Below are positions 26,403-35,014 of a stretch of 56,968 nucleotides of DNA, piece after piece. A program made the position numbers and the translations under genes. A model generated the notes under the pieces. That model was not told the origin of the DNA and did not search any database. It saw nothing but the letters and a program-made list of their open reading frames with translations. Position 1 is the first letter of the stretch. Each line of letters opens with the position of its first letter. The stretch lies in contig NQWY01025200.1 of NCBI GenBank assembly GCA_019425655.1, positions 1 to 56,968 on the forward strand, read 5' to 3'. This stretch comes from Rhizophagus prolifer. Taxonomy: Eukaryota; Glomeromycota; Glomeromycetes; Glomerales; Glomeraceae.

Positions 26403-27605
26403 ATGGATATTTTGAAAATTTCGGAAGATTATGTTAAAAATTTATTCAAAGATAGATTATCTTCTGCTTATACTTATCACAATCTTGACCACACGATTCA
26501 GGTTGTTGATAAGATAAAAATCCTTGCAAAAGAAGAAAACATTGGTCCCGAAGACACAGAAAATCTGCTTTTGGCAGGCTGGTTTCACGATTTGGGTTAC
26601 ATTGATGATGCTGATAATCACGAAGAAGAAAGCCGAAAAGAAGCTGCAAACTTTTTAAAGCAATATGGATTTCCCGAAGATAGAATTGCTAAAATCGGAG
26701 AACTGATCCTGGCAACGGACAAATTTTACAAGCCTAAAAATCATCTGGAAGAAATCATAAAAGATGCAGATTTGTATCATCTGGCTTCGGATGATTATTT
26801 CAGGATTTGTGAGAATTTGAGACAGGAAATCAAGGAGGTTCATCATCAGAAATTCAGCAAGCAACAGTGGTCTGAGCTTAATATTGTTTTCTTTTCAAAA
26901 CATCAATTTTATACCAAATTTGCTAAAGAAAACTGGCAGCCAATCAAAGAAAAAAATGTGGATAAAATCCTTTCTCACATCCAGAATCTGAAAGAAGAGA
27001 AAAAGAAAAAAGCGGCCGAGGATAATGATAAAGCACTTCTGAATAAGAAAAAGCTTGAGAAACTGGAAAGCCCTGAACGTGGTATAGAAACGATGTTCAG
27101 GGTGACATTGAATAACCATACTAAACTGAGCCAAATTGCCGATAGCAAAGCGAATATTCTGCTTTCCGTCAACGCGATTATTATTTCAATCGCATTATCA
27201 TCTTTGATTCCAAAACTGGATGCGCCAAGCAATTCGCATTTGATTATTCCGACATTTGTCATGGTCATATTCAGTGTGATTTGTATTATTTTGGCGATAA
27301 TGTCCACAAGACCGAAAGTATCCAGCGGAACTTTTACCAGAAAGGAAATCGAGGAGAAAAAAGTAAACCTTTTGTTCTTCGGAAACTTCTACAAAATGCC
27401 GATGGAAGAGTATCTCTGGGCAATGAAAGAAATGATGAACGACCGACAATATCTGTACGATACAATGATAAAAGACCTCTATTATCTGGGCGTTGTTCTC
27501 AACAGAAAATACAAATTATTGAGACTGACTTACACGGTTTTCACAATTGGAATTATTGTTTCTGTGGTGGCTTTTGTCGTGGCTTTTCGGAATGTTACGG
27601 TTTAG
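26403..27605 (+). CDS. HD-domain protein fused to a Pycsar effector-type membrane domain (PycTM)
   Basis: 400 residues. N-terminal HD phosphohydrolase domain (about 1-175): YHNLDH with His26, the HD pair His62-Asp63 (AGWFHDLGY) and an Asp in KDADLYHL, so the metal site looks whole. A highly charged coiled linker follows (about 183-225), then a membrane module with helices at about 251-270, 280-300 and 373-394, carrying ADSKANILLSVNAIIIS, RPKVSSGTF, NLLFFGNFYKMPMEEYLW and LYYLGVVLNRKYKLL. These match the PycTM effector family of Pycsar anti-phage systems, in which a cCMP or cUMP signal triggers membrane damage. No nucleotide cyclase gene lies nearby. The ATG at 26403 is preferred to a TTG inside the -7 element. 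Confidence 0.85.
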   Translation: MDILKISEDYVKNLFKDRLSSAYTYHNLDHTIQVVDKIKILAKEENIGPEDTENLLLAGWFHDLGYIDDADNHEEESRKEAANFLKQYGFPEDRIAKIGELILATDKFYKPKNHLEEIIKDADLYHLASDDYFRICENLRQEIKEVHHQKFSKQQWSELNIVFFSKHQFYTKFAKENWQPIKEKNVDKILSHIQNLKEEKKKKAAEDNDKALLNKKKLEKLESPERGIETMFRVTLNNHTKLSQIADSKANILLSVNAIIISIALSSLIPKLDAPSNSHLIIPTFVMVIFSVICIILAIMSTRPKVSSGTFTRKEIEEKKVNLLFFGNFYKMPMEEYLWAMKEMMNDRQYLYDTMIKDLYYLGVVLNRKYKLLRLTYTVFTIGIIVSVVAFVVAFRNVTV

Positions 27606-27816
27606 AAATTTAAATTATGCCAAAAATTTATAATAACAGAAACTCAGAAATAGCGCCTTGCATTATTTCCAAAGTAAAAAAGCTTTAAAATTAAAAGAAA
27701 AAGAACCTAATAATACAAAAAATTGTAGCTTAGAATATTGGAATGAGGCAGTTGATATTGTTGGTAAAATAAATAATTGCAATTCAGACACAATAAGACT
27801 GGCAAAGGAGAACAAT
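27606..27816 (+). other. Unassigned stretch with a broken-looking small reading frame
   Basis: Between the HD-PycTM gene and the convergent GAF gene. An ATG at 27617 opens a 23-codon frame; a second frame from 27658 continues with plausible protein-like content (SLEYWNEAVDIVGKIN, DTIRLAKENNL) and runs into the 3' end of the GAF gene on the other strand. The two frames overlap, which suggests a remnant of a small gene. I do not recognise it and assign no function. Confidence 0.3.
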
Positions 27817-30141
27817 CTAAATCCCTTCCACAAAATCATAATCCACACCTTCCGCCTCATAATTCACAGCAACACGCAAAGCTCGCAAACCGTTAATTCC
27901 CTGTAAATCTTCAACTTCCAGTTCTTCTATTGTTGAAAGTACATTTTGGTTCTGAAGGATTTTGATTAATTTCAAATATTCTTCACGTTCCCTATCCTGA
28001 GAATAGATTATGCTGATTTTTCCGGGTTGTGTGATACGTTCGTCAGAATTTTTGACCTGGGATTTGTCGATACGTTTTTTAATCATTTCGTAGCGGGCAT
28101 TATAACTTCCGTCCACATCAAAACGTTTTTCATCCATTCTGAATCTGATGCTGATCGGCGTGCTGTAAACTAAAATCAAAGACGAAACATCCAGAGAATA
28201 ATCCAGCGTTTCTTTATATTTTTTGTAATGCAATTCGGATTCGCAAATCACACGCAGTTGCCATAACCTTAAATTCTTGAGGAAAATCGGGTCGTAAGTC
28301 AACTCCGGTTCAATTGATGAACCGATATACAAATTATGTTCTACGCCGTCCGTCTTGAAACGCTCGTAGTAAAATGGAAACCTTTGCTGTTGCTCTTCCT
28401 GACGTTTGTCCAGGATATCCGCCAAAAACTTATTGACCGATGACAAACTATCATCAAATTTCTTCCTGAACTGATAAACCAATTCCGTTTTAGAATCCAA
28501 TTGTTTGTGATAATCTGTAACGATTTGATTATAATTCACATTCTGAAGTTTAATCGATTCCAGCAAAGGATGAACTTCCTGATGAATAAAATTCTGAACC
28601 TGACTTTCTGTGTCGGCTTTTAAATCTCTTGACAATAATTCCTGAAAATGAATCAGTTTTAAATTAATGGATTCCAAATCATTGTCAGAACTTAGATCCT
28701 TGAAAACATCAGAAATCAGCATCAGATTGATTTCCAAATCTTTTTTAATTGCCAGGTTCCTCGAAACCGAAGAGTTCCTGATATCTGTCTGTCCAAAAAG
28801 TGGCGTCAGATTTTCGAAAGTGATTTTTCGGTAAGGCAAATCAAATTCTTCTCTGTAGAAACCAATGTGGCGTTCCGCTTCCTGTCGGAATTTCCAATAA
28901 ACACTTGGATGTATCGATGTATATTCCCGTTGGATAATCGCTTGGATTCTCGTTTCGATGCCGTCATATAGTCTGTCCATCGTATCTTCAAGATATGGCA
29001 TCACGATTTCCATTTTTTGAGCATTGATGCTGTTCAGCATTTTCTTTCTGGAGACCAGTTCGATAATTCCGAGAACTTTTTTGTTTTTGATAATAGGCGC
29101 AAAAATTGCGCTTTTGATTCCCAAGTCGTAGAATTGCTTGGCAAAATCACTGTCCGGAAACTCCCGGTAAACTTTCTCAACATCAGAAATACTGAAGTAT
29201 TTTCTGGATTCTACTAATGTGTTAAAATTCTTTTCACAAAGCAATTCATTCCTGGAGTGATTAAATCCCGACAGAATAAAACTATCAATCACGCCATTAA
29301 TGGGCGTTTTTACAAATTTGTTTTCTTCGTGATTGATGGATGTATAGCCCAGTTCCAAATCAGGAACCTGAAAAATAGAACGGAAAATCCTGTTCAGTTC
29401 CGGTTTCAGATTTTCATCATCTTCAAGATTAATCAACTTGGTTTTGAGATTGGAAACTGCAATTTCAGTTGTGGCATCAAAGAAATTAACGACAGCAAAA
29501 CCTTTCAGTTCCCAGCTTTTTGGCGGAAATTTTTCTTTCCACAATTCATAATCTTCAAAATTATCCAGCAATTCAGAAATCTCTTCTTCTGTCAATCTTT
29601 TGAAATTTTCCAGCGGATTAACATCAATAAAATCAACATTATTCAAAAAACGGTAATGGTTCACAATACCTTCCTCATTCGGAATATCGAAAATAAACGG
29701 CATCGAAAGATTGAGCGGAACATTATAAAAATTTCTCAAAATAATGCAACAGCTCATTACATAAAAACGATGCGGATCAAGACCTTTAATAAACATATCA
29801 AAGTTTTCGCCGGCATTTTTAAGGATGTTCTGAAAACGTTGTGTAGGATTGAAAAAGAAATTATAAAAAGGAAAACCAATTGCCTTGATTTCATTTCCCG
29901 TCAACATTGGCGGAAAAAGATCACGCAAAAGCTCCTTCATTAAGGTTTCATTTTTCTCAAAGAAATTAAGATTTGTAATACCATTCAGAAGCTCGGGAAA
30001 TTCTTTCGCTTTATCCAGAATTCTCTGATGTGACAGCGCATATTCCGGGTTATCAGAAGCTTCTGCTTCCATTTTCTCGATGAGCTTTTCAAAGGAAAAA
30101 TTCAGTATGAATGGGCTGTCGTAAAAGGCTTGGAACTTCAT
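27817..30141 (-). CDS. Large cytoplasmic GAF-domain protein
   Basis: 774 residues, no signal peptide or membrane helix. A GAF-like ligand-binding domain lies around 290-410 (SISDVEKVYREFPDSDFAKQF, IKSAIFAPIIKNKKVLGIIELVS). The rest is helical and of no family I can name; the region around 460-640 is rich in long charged helices, and the last 150 residues contain LILVYSTPISIRF and ISIIYSQDREREEY. No output domain (kinase, cyclase or EAL) is seen, so it may sense a small molecule and act by binding a partner. Convergent with the HD-PycTM gene, which could be chance. Confidence 0.7.
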   Translation of the reverse strand: MKFQAFYDSPFILNFSFEKLIEKMEAEASDNPEYALSHQRILDKAKEFPELLNGITNLNFFEKNETLMKELLRDLFPPMLTGNEIKAIGFPFYNFFFNPTQRFQNILKNAGENFDMFIKGLDPHRFYVMSCCIILRNFYNVPLNLSMPFIFDIPNEEGIVNHYRFLNNVDFIDVNPLENFKRLTEEEISELLDNFEDYELWKEKFPPKSWELKGFAVVNFFDATTEIAVSNLKTKLINLEDDENLKPELNRIFRSIFQVPDLELGYTSINHEENKFVKTPINGVIDSFILSGFNHSRNELLCEKNFNTLVESRKYFSISDVEKVYREFPDSDFAKQFYDLGIKSAIFAPIIKNKKVLGIIELVSRKKMLNSINAQKMEIVMPYLEDTMDRLYDGIETRIQAIIQREYTSIHPSVYWKFRQEAERHIGFYREEFDLPYRKITFENLTPLFGQTDIRNSSVSRNLAIKKDLEINLMLISDVFKDLSSDNDLESINLKLIHFQELLSRDLKADTESQVQNFIHQEVHPLLESIKLQNVNYNQIVTDYHKQLDSKTELVYQFRKKFDDSLSSVNKFLADILDKRQEEQQQRFPFYYERFKTDGVEHNLYIGSSIEPELTYDPIFLKNLRLWQLRVICESELHYKKYKETLDYSLDVSSLILVYSTPISIRFRMDEKRFDVDGSYNARYEMIKKRIDKSQVKNSDERITQPGKISIIYSQDREREEYLKLIKILQNQNVLSTIEELEVEDLQGINGLRALRVAVNYEAEGVDYDFVEGI

Positions 30142-30365
30142 CTGGTAAAAATCAATGCAAATGTAAGAATTATCAATCTATTAATAAAGTCGAATTATAA
30201 TTCCCAATACTTTAAGTTCAATAATTAAAATTACCGTTTCCAAATCATAATTAATTATCAATGTAAAACTTAGCTAAGAAATTATCTTTCAAAAAAACGA
30301 AAACTCAAGATTATCAAATGTATCTATCGTTTCATTATTGGATTTTTAAATTGTTACATTAAACG

Positions 30366-30373
30366 TATATTTG
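30366..30373 (+). promoter_or_regulatory. Predicted -7 element of rlmN
   Basis: TATATTTG matches TAnnTTTG; predicted transcription start near 30379, about 14 bases before the TTG start codon. The 251-base gap before it is otherwise AT-rich with nothing else recognisable. Confidence 0.55.
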
Positions 30374-30392
30374 CAAAAATTTTCAGAAAGCA

Positions 30393-31427
30393 TTGAAAGA
30401 TATCCGCACACTTTCCCTCGATCAGCTCAAAGATTACTTCAGCACAATTGGTGATAAGCCGTTTCGTGCCAAGCAAGTCTATGATTGGCTGTGGAGTAAG
30501 AATCTGCACTCTTTTGATGAGATGACAAATCTTTCAAAAAATCTTCGTGATAATCTTTCCCGCGATTTTTTCATCAACCCGATTGCTGTCGATCTATTAC
30601 AAAAATCAACAGACGGAACCATTAAAAACGGCGTCAAGCTTCACGACGGATTAATGGTAGAATCGGTTCTGATTCCGACAGAAACGCGTTCTACGGCCTG
30701 TGTTTCTTCTCAAGTTGGTTGTTCTCTGAACTGCGAATTCTGCGCCACAGCCAAACTGAAAAGAATGCGAAATCTGGAAGTTGCAGAGATTGTAGACCAA
30801 GTCGCATTGATTGACCGACAAAGCAAAGAATATTTTGACAGGCCACTCACAAACATCGTGTTTATGGGAATGGGCGAACCGATGATGAATTACAAAAACG
30901 TTGTCGAAGCTATTCATAAAATCACGAAACCGGACGGTCTGGGAATGTCACCAAGAAGAATTACCGTTTCAACATCCGGAATTCCGAAGATGATAAAAAT
31001 GCTCGCAGATGAAGAACTGAAAGTGAAACTGGCGCTTTCACTGCACTCAGCAATTGAACATAAACGTAATGAAATAATGCCTTTTTCTGATAAATTTCCT
31101 TTGACTGATATTATGGATTCGTTGCAGTATTGGTATCAGAAAACAGGTTCTCCGGTCACTTTTGAATATTGTGTCTGGAAAGGAATCAATGACGGCGATG
31201 AAGATATCAAAGCATTGATCAAGTATTGCCGACAAGTTCCAAGTAAAGTCAATCTCATCCAATACAACCCGATTGGCGAAGGAAAATTCGACCACAGAAG
31301 TATTGAAGCCGAGCAAAAATATGTCCGCGAACTGGAAAAAGCAGGAATCACGATTGTTGTCAGAAAAAGCCGTGGCGGCGATATCGATGCAGCTTGTGGA
31401 CAATTGGCGAATAAAACGGTGGAGTAA
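30393..31427 (+). CDS. rlmN: 23S rRNA (adenine2503-C2)-methyltransferase
   Basis: Radical SAM enzyme that methylates A2503 of 23S rRNA and A37 of some tRNAs. 344 residues. The radical SAM motif CSLNCEFC gives Cys110, Cys114 and Cys117; the two catalytic Cys appear as Cys103 (TACVSSQVGC) and Cys335 (DAACGQLA). Other motifs: NIVFMGMGEPMMN, ITVSTSGIPKMI, LALSLHSA, GGDIDAACGQL. The frame starts with TTG: there is no in-frame ATG upstream and the -7 element lies just before. Single gene. Confidence 0.96.
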   Translation: MKDIRTLSLDQLKDYFSTIGDKPFRAKQVYDWLWSKNLHSFDEMTNLSKNLRDNLSRDFFINPIAVDLLQKSTDGTIKNGVKLHDGLMVESVLIPTETRSTACVSSQVGCSLNCEFCATAKLKRMRNLEVAEIVDQVALIDRQSKEYFDRPLTNIVFMGMGEPMMNYKNVVEAIHKITKPDGLGMSPRRITVSTSGIPKMIKMLADEELKVKLALSLHSAIEHKRNEIMPFSDKFPLTDIMDSLQYWYQKTGSPVTFEYCVWKGINDGDEDIKALIKYCRQVPSKVNLIQYNPIGEGKFDHRSIEAEQKYVRELEKAGITIVVRKSRGGDIDAACGQLANKTVE

Positions 31428-31493
31428 TTCTTTAACAATACTTTAATCCATAAAATTTTACGTTCAAAAAATCAATTCTTATTTTTACAGAAT

Positions 31494-32372
31494 ATGAAAA
31501 GGATTTTTTACATCTTATTGATTCTCTCTGGGTTTCAAATCTCAGCACAGAAAACGCAATCACTGAATCTAAAGAAATACAAAATTGCTGTTTTGAGTGA
31601 TTCTTTAAGGGAATCATCAGGCTTGACAAATATTAATGCTAGACTTTTCTCGTTCAATGACAGCGGCAACACCAGCGAAATTTTTGAAATAAAACCAGCA
31701 AGTTCAAACATCGAAAAGACTTTTCAAACCGGCCTCAAAAATATCGATTGGGAAGCTATTACAAATGATGGTGAAAATTTTTATATTGGAGAATTCGGGA
31801 ATAATCTGGGAACAAGAAAAGATTTGAAAGTGTATCAAATCCCTTTCAGAAATGATTCTTTGATGGTTAATTCTATCAAGACCATTCCGTTCTTTTATCC
31901 TGAACAAACCGATTTTACACCAAAAAACATCAATAATAATTTTGATGCAGAAGCGATGATTTTCTTGTATGGAAATATTCATCTTTTTACCAAAGAATGG
32001 ATTACGAACACGGTTTCACATTATGTAATTGACAAAAATCTGACAGAAAACCAGCCAGCTCAGAAACTGGAAAGTTATGATACAGGATTTGTAGTGACGG
32101 ATGCTTCTGTTTTTCAAGATAAATTATATGTTGTCGGTTACACCAAAAATGCGTCGGTTTATCTTATGGTTTTTGAGAAAGATGAAACGGGGAATCTTTT
32201 CTTCAATAAGCCTCCAAAAAAATATGCTTTGGGAAGAGCCTACAATATTGGACAAATCGAAGGTATTACGACAACTGAAAAAGGAATTTATATTTCAGGA
32301 GAGCGATTCAGCATCAAATTCAAAAAAGTACCGCAAAGTCTCTATTTTATTCCGTTTAAAGATTTAGAATAA
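31494..32372 (+). CDS. Exported beta-propeller-like protein (paralogue of 17959-18819)
   Basis: 292 residues with a signal peptide (ILLILSGFQISAQK) and no lipobox Cys. It shares the motif order of the gene at 17959: NIDWEAITNDGENFYIGEFGNN, FFYPEQTDFTPK, FDAEAMIFLYGNIHLFTK and a late QIEGITTTEKGIYIS. The repeated strand pattern suggests a beta-propeller. The paralogue is a probable lipoprotein while this one looks periplasmic or secreted. Function unknown. Confidence 0.7.
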   Translation: MKRIFYILLILSGFQISAQKTQSLNLKKYKIAVLSDSLRESSGLTNINARLFSFNDSGNTSEIFEIKPASSNIEKTFQTGLKNIDWEAITNDGENFYIGEFGNNLGTRKDLKVYQIPFRNDSLMVNSIKTIPFFYPEQTDFTPKNINNNFDAEAMIFLYGNIHLFTKEWITNTVSHYVIDKNLTENQPAQKLESYDTGFVVTDASVFQDKLYVVGYTKNASVYLMVFEKDETGNLFFNKPPKKYALGRAYNIGQIEGITTTEKGIYISGERFSIKFKKVPQSLYFIPFKDLE

Positions 32373-32489
32373 TTATATTTGTAGAATAATAAATAGATGT
32401 TACAAGAGAGATGTTAGATAGTAACTAATATTTTCTGCTAAAATCTATTATTAATAATTTTGGTCAATTGATAGACAACTGCTCAACAT

Positions 32490-32562
32490 AGCCCCGATTG
32501 CAGTGAAAATCCTTTTTATTTTTCTTTGAAAAATAAAAAGATTGCAACGGAAAGCGGGTTAG
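32490..32562 (+). repeat. Dispersed structured element, copy C
   Basis: AGCCCCGATTGCAGTGAAA, then AATC-C-TTTTTATTTTTC, loop TTT, GAAAAATAAAAA-GATT, then GCAACGGAAAGCGGG and TTAG. The stem is perfect apart from one unpaired C. It differs in stem sequence from copies A and B but keeps the pairing. It ends 59 bases before the polyprenyl synthase start codon. Confidence 0.7.
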
Positions 32563-32621
32563 AATGTTGAAAAAAAAGTACAGTCGTCTTGCTCCAAAAA
32601 TATAATCTTTAAACGCAAACA

Positions 32622-33599
32622 GTGGCAAATACAGTAGAACTCATCAAAGCTCCGATCTCTGACGAAATGAAACTTTTTGAACAAAAGTTTTATGAATCGA
32701 TGAAAAGTAATGTTGCTCTGTTGGATAAGGTCACGCGTTTTATCGTGACAACAAAAGGTAAGCAAATGCGCCCGATGTTTGTTTTTCTCTGTGCAAAACT
32801 GGTCGGAAATGTGAACGAAAAAACGTTCCGCGGTGCCAGTATGATTGAGCTGATCCACACGGCGACTTTGGTTCACGATGATGTTGTGGATGAGAGTTTT
32901 AAGCGCCGGAATTTCTTTTCTATCAATGCACTTTGGAAGAACAAAATTGCGGTTTTGGTTGGCGATTATCTGCTTTCGAAATCGGTTTTACTTTCTACGG
33001 ATAATAAGGATTTTGATTTGCTTTCTGTGATTGCAAGAACGATCCGGGAAATGTCTGAAGGTGAATTGCTTCAATTGGAAAAGGCAAGAAAACTGGACAT
33101 TACCGAAGATGTTTACTATGAAATCATCCGTCAGAAAACGGCCACTTTGATTGCGGCTTGCTGCGAAGTTGGCGTTTTGTCTAATGGCGTAGATGAAGCA
33201 ACTGCGAAAAAAATGCAGGAATTCGGGACTTACACGGGAATGGCTTTCCAGATCAAGGATGACCTTTTTGATTATCAAACCAGTAATATCATTGGAAAAC
33301 CCGTCGGAATCGACATCAAGGAACAAAAGATGACTTTGCCTCTGATTTATACTTTGAAAAATGCGAGTCCAGAGAATTACAAAAAATATTTCGCAACGAT
33401 AAAGCGTTATAACAACGATTCTAAAAAAGTTCGCGAGTTGGTAGAATTCGTGAAATCTTCCGGCGGAATGGATTATGCCATCCGGACCATGAAAGACTAC
33501 CAGCAAAAAGCATTGGATATCCTGGCTGAATTCCCTGATAACGAAGCCAAAGAATCCCTGAAGTTGATGTTGGATTATGTGATCAGTAGAAAGTTGTAA
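32622..33599 (+). CDS. Trans-polyprenyl diphosphate synthase (octaprenyl/heptaprenyl type)
   Basis: Extends isoprenoid chains for the menaquinone side chain. 325 residues. Both aspartate-rich motifs are present: DDVVD (Asp86, 87, 90) in LVHDDVVDES and DDLFD (Asp213, 214, 217) in FQIKDDLFDY; also KGKQMRP and GDYLLSKS. Length and motifs fit long-chain (C35-C40) synthases rather than the short-chain ispA type. Start codon GTG at 32622, chosen because MANTVELIKAP fits the N-terminus and no ATG lies nearby. Copy C of the dispersed element sits in its upstream region. Confidence 0.9.
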   Translation: MANTVELIKAPISDEMKLFEQKFYESMKSNVALLDKVTRFIVTTKGKQMRPMFVFLCAKLVGNVNEKTFRGASMIELIHTATLVHDDVVDESFKRRNFFSINALWKNKIAVLVGDYLLSKSVLLSTDNKDFDLLSVIARTIREMSEGELLQLEKARKLDITEDVYYEIIRQKTATLIAACCEVGVLSNGVDEATAKKMQEFGTYTGMAFQIKDDLFDYQTSNIIGKPVGIDIKEQKMTLPLIYTLKNASPENYKKYFATIKRYNNDSKKVRELVEFVKSSGGMDYAIRTMKDYQQKALDILAEFPDNEAKESLKLMLDYVISRKL

Positions 33600-33615
33600 T
33601 TCAAATTTATTTCTT

Positions 33616-33648
33616 TTGTTTTTCTGAAATTTTTATTCCGTAATTTTG
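33616..33648 (+). promoter_or_regulatory. Promoter of rarA, giving a nearly leaderless mRNA
   Basis: TTG at 33616-33618, 22 bases, TAATTTTG at 33641-33648. The -7 box ends only 4 bases before the ATG at 33653, so transcription would begin at or within a few bases of the start codon. Confidence 0.55.
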
Positions 33649-33652
33649 GAAT

Positions 33653-34933
33653 ATGAACAACTCACCTCTTGCCGAAATCCTCCGTCCGAAAACCCTTGAC
33701 GATGTTTTGGGTCAGGAACATCTGACCGGAAAAAACGGAACCATCCGGAAAATGCTGGAGAATGACACACTCAATTCTCTTATTTTTTGGGGACCACCGG
33801 GAACAGGAAAAACAACGCTTGCTGAGATCATTTCTGAAAAATCCGGAAGAAAATTCTATAAACTATCAGCGGTTTCTTCCGGTGTGAAAGATGTGCGAGA
33901 TGTGATTGATGAGGCTAAAAAGCAAAATCTTTTCTCCGGAAAAAGTCCTATTTTATTCATTGATGAAATTCACAGGTTTAATAAGTCCCAGCAGGATTCT
34001 TTGCTTCATGCTGTGGAAAAAGGCTGGATTGTTCTGATTGGCGCCACTACGGAAAATCCTAGTTTCGAAGTGGTTTCGGCTTTATTGTCGCGTTCGCAGG
34101 TTTATATTTTGAAGGCTTTGACGTTTGAAAAACTGGAAGAATTAGCCGACATTTCTGTATCAAAATATAACGAAATCAACAAAACCAAATTTTCCCTCGA
34201 GGAAAAAGAAGCATTTATTCAGTATTCCGGAGGCGATGCAAGAAAGCTGATTAACTCCGTAGAGCTTGTACTGAATCAATTCAAATCAGCGAAGAAAAAT
34301 AAAATTTCCAATAAGGACGTTCTTTCGGTTTTGCAGGAGAATATGGCTTTATATGATAAAAATGGCGAGCAACATTATGACATTATCTCCGCCTTTATCA
34401 AATCAATGCGAGGCTCAGACCCAAATGGTGCAGTCTATTGGCTTGCAAGAATGCTGGTTGGCGGCGAAGACATCAAATTCATTGCAAGACGAATGGTGAT
34501 ACTGGCTGCGGAAGATATTGGATTGGCAAATCCAAACGCACTTGTCATGGCCAACAATTGTTTCCAAGCCATTAATGTTATCGGAAATCCGGAAGCAAGA
34601 ATTATTCTAAGTGAAACTGCAGTTTATCTCGCTGTTTCTCCAAAAAGTAATTCAACTTATAATGCAATTAACGAAGCAATGGCTTTTGTAAGGAAAACAG
34701 GTGATTTACCAGTGCCTTTACATCTCAGAAACGCACCAACCAAATTAATGAAAGACCTTGATTATGGCAAAGATTATCAGTATGCTCATTCTTATCAGGG
34801 CAACTTTGTAGATCTGGAGTTTTTACCTGACGAAATCAAAGGAACCGCATTCTATAAGCCTTCCAACAATTCTACAGAGAAAAAAATACATGAACAGATG
34901 AAGGAAAAATGGGGAAACAAATACGATCGGTAA
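33653..34933 (+). CDS. rarA: Replication-associated recombination protein A (AAA+ ATPase)
   Basis: Acts at stalled replication forks (RarA/MgsA/WRNIP1 family). 426 residues, standard length. N-terminus PLAEILRPKTLDDVLGQEHL; Walker A GPPGTGKTT at about 46-54; Walker B ILFIDEIHRFNK; sensor 1 region IGATTENPSFEV; C-terminal tetramer domain with GSDPNGAVYWLARMLVGGED and AAEDIGLANP. All ATPase motifs are intact. Single gene. Confidence 0.95.
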   Translation: MNNSPLAEILRPKTLDDVLGQEHLTGKNGTIRKMLENDTLNSLIFWGPPGTGKTTLAEIISEKSGRKFYKLSAVSSGVKDVRDVIDEAKKQNLFSGKSPILFIDEIHRFNKSQQDSLLHAVEKGWIVLIGATTENPSFEVVSALLSRSQVYILKALTFEKLEELADISVSKYNEINKTKFSLEEKEAFIQYSGGDARKLINSVELVLNQFKSAKKNKISNKDVLSVLQENMALYDKNGEQHYDIISAFIKSMRGSDPNGAVYWLARMLVGGEDIKFIARRMVILAAEDIGLANPNALVMANNCFQAINVIGNPEARIILSETAVYLAVSPKSNSTYNAINEAMAFVRKTGDLPVPLHLRNAPTKLMKDLDYGKDYQYAHSYQGNFVDLEFLPDEIKGTAFYKPSNNSTEKKIHEQMKEKWGNKYDR

Positions 34934-34990
34934 CAATAGTTAAATATTCCTAAATAATACTTTTATAGCCGTGCTTTCGGTTTGTTTTAA

Positions 34991-34998
34991 TATATTTG
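34991..34998 (+). promoter_or_regulatory. Predicted -7 element of the DedA gene
   Basis: TATATTTG matches TAnnTTTG, 17 bases before the ATG; a GTG rather than TTG lies at the -33 distance (34971). Confidence 0.5.
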
Positions 34999-35014
34999 CG
35001 ATTCACAGATAGCT

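Noticed and set aside
29257-29943. 228-codon frame antisense to the GAF gene
   Set aside because: Repetitive Ile/Asn/Lys/Phe composition, no promoter, fully inside a convincing gene.
22417-30141. A complete two-gene Pycsar system
   Set aside because: I looked for a class III nucleotide cyclase next to the HD-PycTM gene and found none; the neighbours are a phosphoesterase/barrel gene and a GAF protein.
32988-33506. 172-codon frame antisense to the polyprenyl synthase gene
   Set aside because: Shadow of a conserved gene; composition is not protein-like.
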